Shown: piece after piece, positions 5,802-7,145 of the stretch
Layout of the letters: every line of letters starts with the position of its first letter
How positions within the stretch are numbered: position 1 is the first letter of the stretch
Assembly (NCBI GenBank): GCA_017620795.1
Contig: JAGAUM010000160.1
Span: 1-7,145 of the forward strand
Reading direction: 5' to 3'
Source of the DNA: Clostridia bacterium
GTDB lineage: Bacteria > Bacillota > Clostridia > RGIG8785
Length of the DNA: 7,145 nt
Made by a program: the position numbers and the translations under genes
The notes under the pieces: generated by a model
Seen by the model: only the letters and a program-made list of their open reading frames with translations
Told to the model about the DNA's origin: nothing
Databases searched by the model: none

Positions 5802-6925
5802 TTTTTCAATGCCAAAAGAAGGGCAACCACCATCAATCCGCTACACAGGAGAATGGAATTGCTGAAGCCGAAGTACTCGGTCAAAAGTCCGCCTGCAACC
5901 CCTGCCAGCATTTTAGAAACACCCATGCCCATGGCATAGAGCAGATTCAAGGTAGTGGCTTGCAGTTCGGGTGCGATTTTTTCTTTGATGTACACGGTGA
6001 TGCAATAGGTTAAAATGGTGACAAAGGTGCCCGTGATACCCGAAACAATCAGGATGACCGTCAGGTCTTTGACCAAGCCCAGCGCCAACCAACGGAGAAT
6101 CAGGACAAAGCAGGAAAACCAGGTCAAAGCGCTGATGGAAAAACGCTTGAAAATCTGTTTGAAGAATAAGAAGAAAGGAATCTCGGACAGAACGGTGACC
6201 AGTACCACGGTACCCCAGATGCCGTCGGGCGCGCCTAAGGTTTCGGTTAAGTACTTACCGCAGAAGTTGGAGTAGTACGCCCAGGTAAACTGTGCCAGGG
6301 CGATAATCACGGTTAAAACGACCAAGGCTTTGTTTTTGAAGTAGCCCACTCCGCCTTCCACCTTGCGACGGCTTAAGGTAGGCGCCGTGTGTTGGGGCAT
6401 CAGTTGGAGGGAAATCAGGGACAAAACCCCCACCGCCAAAGCAAGGGGGAATAAGCGTCGGTCATTACCTGCCATTAGCAGGTCGCCCAGCAAAGCAACC
6501 ACTCCAAAGCCTAAGGTACCCAACACCCGACAGGGACCGTAGGGCTTTTGAATCTGTTCGCAAGCGTTTAAGGTCAGCAAATCCACCAATCCGCCGAAGG
6601 GCGCCATAAAGAACATGGTGGCAATCAGATAAAGGGCTAAAAGGGGGAGATTTAAGGTGGTACTAATCAGCAGGAAAAAGAGGGGTGCGCCTGCAACCAG
6701 GAGCATCAGTACACGGTTTTTGTTCTTTGCACGGTCGGAAATACCACCCCAAAGCAAGGGCGAGAAGATGGCGACAATCGGGCCAAGGGAGAGCAGGACG
6801 CCTGCTACCGTAGGAGAAAACCGCGCATTGAAATAAGGAGGGAGTAAGGACCCAAAGAGGGTGTTAAACCCGTAGATTAAAAAGTTGATGAACAGAATGG
6901 ACACAAAGGAAACGGATTTTTTCAT
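5783..6925 (-). CDS. MFS transporter, MFS_1_like / HcaT-LacY-like
   Basis: This gene encodes 380 residues with about twelve hydrophobic segments, the normal size for a 12-helix major facilitator. The start at 6925 (MKKSVSFVS) is chosen because AAGGAG lies 8 bases upstream; the ATG at 6931 is only 2 bases from it and the ATG at 6961 lies upstream of it. Cytoplasmic loop 2-3 carries WGGISDRAKNKNR (about residues 59-71), the MFS motif A. YGPCRVLGTLGFG, between helices 4 and 5, is typical of the MFS_1_like group that includes LacY, nucleoside and phenylpropionate permeases. It is probably a proton-coupled importer of a small organic solute; the substrate cannot be read from the sequence. It faces away from the beta-helix genes and shares no operon with them, though a sugar substrate is conceivable. 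Upstream, the tRNA terminator leaves almost no room for a dedicated promoter. Confidence 0.88.
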   Translation of the reverse strand: MKKSVSFVSILFINFLIYGFNTLFGSLLPPYFNARFSPTVAGVLLSLGPIVAIFSPLLWGGISDRAKNKNRVLMLLVAGAPLFFLLISTTLNLPLLALYLIATMFFMAPFGGLVDLLTLNACEQIQKPYGPCRVLGTLGFGVVALLGDLLMAGNDRRLFPLALAVGVLSLISLQLMPQHTAPTLSRRKVEGGVGYFKNKALVVLTVIIALAQFTWAYYSNFCGKYLTETLGAPDGIWGTVVLVTVLSEIPFFLFFKQIFKRFSISALTWFSCFVLILRWLALGLVKDLTVILIVSGITGTFVTILTYCITVYIKEKIAPELQATTLNLLYAMGMGVSKMLAGVAGGLLTEYFGFSNSILLCSGLMVVALLLALKNKKTLG

Positions 6926-6947
6926 CGTCATTGCTCCTTTTAGACAT

Positions 6948-6971
6948 AAAAAAACACGCAAAGTTGCGTGT
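6948..6971 (-). terminator. Intrinsic terminator behind the tRNA pair
   Basis: On the minus strand ACACGCA (6971-6965) and TGCGTGT (6960-6954) form a 7-bp stem with loop ACTT, an extra A-T pair being possible inside. It is followed by seven T residues (the last stem base included). It lies 10 bases after the encoded CCA of the tRNA at 6982 and about 20 bases before the MFS start codon, so it separates the tRNA transcript from the MFS gene or attenuates read-through. Confidence 0.85.
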
Positions 6972-6981
6972 GGATGTTGTT

Positions 6982-7058
6982 TGGTGGGCCTTCCGGGACT
7001 CGAACCCAGAACCGACCGGTTATGAGCCGGGAGCTCTAACCAATTGAGCTAAAGGCCC
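6982..7058 (-). tRNA. tRNA with anticodon CAU (Ile2 or elongator Met)
   Basis: The cloverleaf spans 77 bases including encoded CCA (6984-6982). The acceptor stem is GGGCCTT/AAGGCCC, the D arm is GCTC/GAGC, the anticodon loop is CTCATAA with anticodon CAU (7024-7022), and the T arm is CTGGG/CCCGG with loop TTCGAGT. It has no unpaired first base of the initiator type, so it is not tRNA-fMet. The GGNCCTTTAGCTCA start and the CTCATAACCG segment resemble Firmicutes tRNA-Ile2, whose wobble C is changed to lysidine by TilS, but elongator tRNA-Met shares much of this. Position 27-43 is a C.U mismatch, leaving a four-pair anticodon stem. Confidence 0.92.
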
Positions 7059-7069
7059 ATATAAAAAAG

Positions 7070-7144
7070 TGGTGACCCGTACGAGATTCGAACTCGTGTT
7101 ACCGCCGTGAAAGGGCGGTGTCTTAACCGCTTGACCAACGGGCC
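7070..7144 (-). tRNA. tRNA-Glu (UUC)
   Basis: A 75-base tRNA with encoded CCA (7072-7070). The acceptor stem is GGCCCGT/ACGGGTC with one G.U pair, the anticodon loop is CTTTCAC giving anticodon UUC (7111-7109), the anticodon stem CCGCC/GGCGG is perfect, and the T arm is ACGAG/CTCGT with loop TTCGAAT. It is nearly the sequence I recall for B. subtilis tRNA-Glu. It precedes the CAU tRNA by 11 bases on the same strand, so the two are probably processed from one precursor that may begin beyond the window edge. Confidence 0.96.
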
Positions 7145-7145
7145 A

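Noticed and set aside
5637..5939. Plus-strand open frame across the spoVAE-MFS gap and the MFS 3' end
   Set aside because: It runs through the structured block, the terminator and antisense MFS sequence, has no ribosome binding site and shows no protein-like pattern.
1..7145. CRISPR array, insertion sequence, phage genes or integration site at the tRNAs
   Set aside because: No regularly spaced repeats, transposase, integrase or duplicated tRNA 3' end were found. The tRNA flanks look like an ordinary tRNA operon.

Overview
The window reads as chromosomal DNA of an endospore-forming Gram-positive bacterium of the Clostridia type. The reasons are a compact spoVAC-spoVAD-spoVAE cluster without spoVAA, spoVAB or spoVAF, strong AGGAG-type ribosome binding sites, intrinsic terminators, and tRNAs with encoded CCA that resemble Firmicutes sequences. 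By eye the G+C content is moderate, roughly the mid-50s percent, which would suit an Oscillospiraceae- or Christensenellales-like gut lineage better than low-GC Clostridium. The lineage is an inference.

Layout on the plus strand: positions 1-1470 hold the 3' part of a right-handed beta-helix protein gene whose start lies outside the window. A full-length paralogue follows after 14 bases (1485-3767). Both proteins keep an Asp / Asp-Asp arrangement resembling the proposed active site of GH110 alpha-galactosidases, and both end in the same C-terminal beta-sandwich-like module. A UUCG-loop terminator closes this pair. A candidate forespore promoter follows at once, then spoVAC, spoVAD and spoVAE (3848-5630), tightly packed and probably one transcript. 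Their products belong to the inner-membrane system that moves Ca-dipicolinic acid in spores.

Layout on the minus strand: a tRNA-Glu(UUC) and a tRNA with anticodon CAU (7144 down to 6982) end in their own terminator. A 380-residue MFS transporter starts almost directly behind it (6925-5783). The MFS gene ends inside a terminator hairpin that faces both ways and separates it from the spoVA operon.

The most unusual element lies in the short gap between spoVAE and the MFS gene (about 5642-5741). It is a roughly 100-base block that folds into a closed three-way junction. Pairing details (two G.U pairs and a tandem G.A motif on the minus strand, against A.C and pyrimidine mismatches on the plus strand) indicate that the functional molecule is a minus-strand RNA ending in a U-tract. 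I do not recognise it as a known RNA family. It is either a new small RNA or a small mobile or repeated palindromic element.
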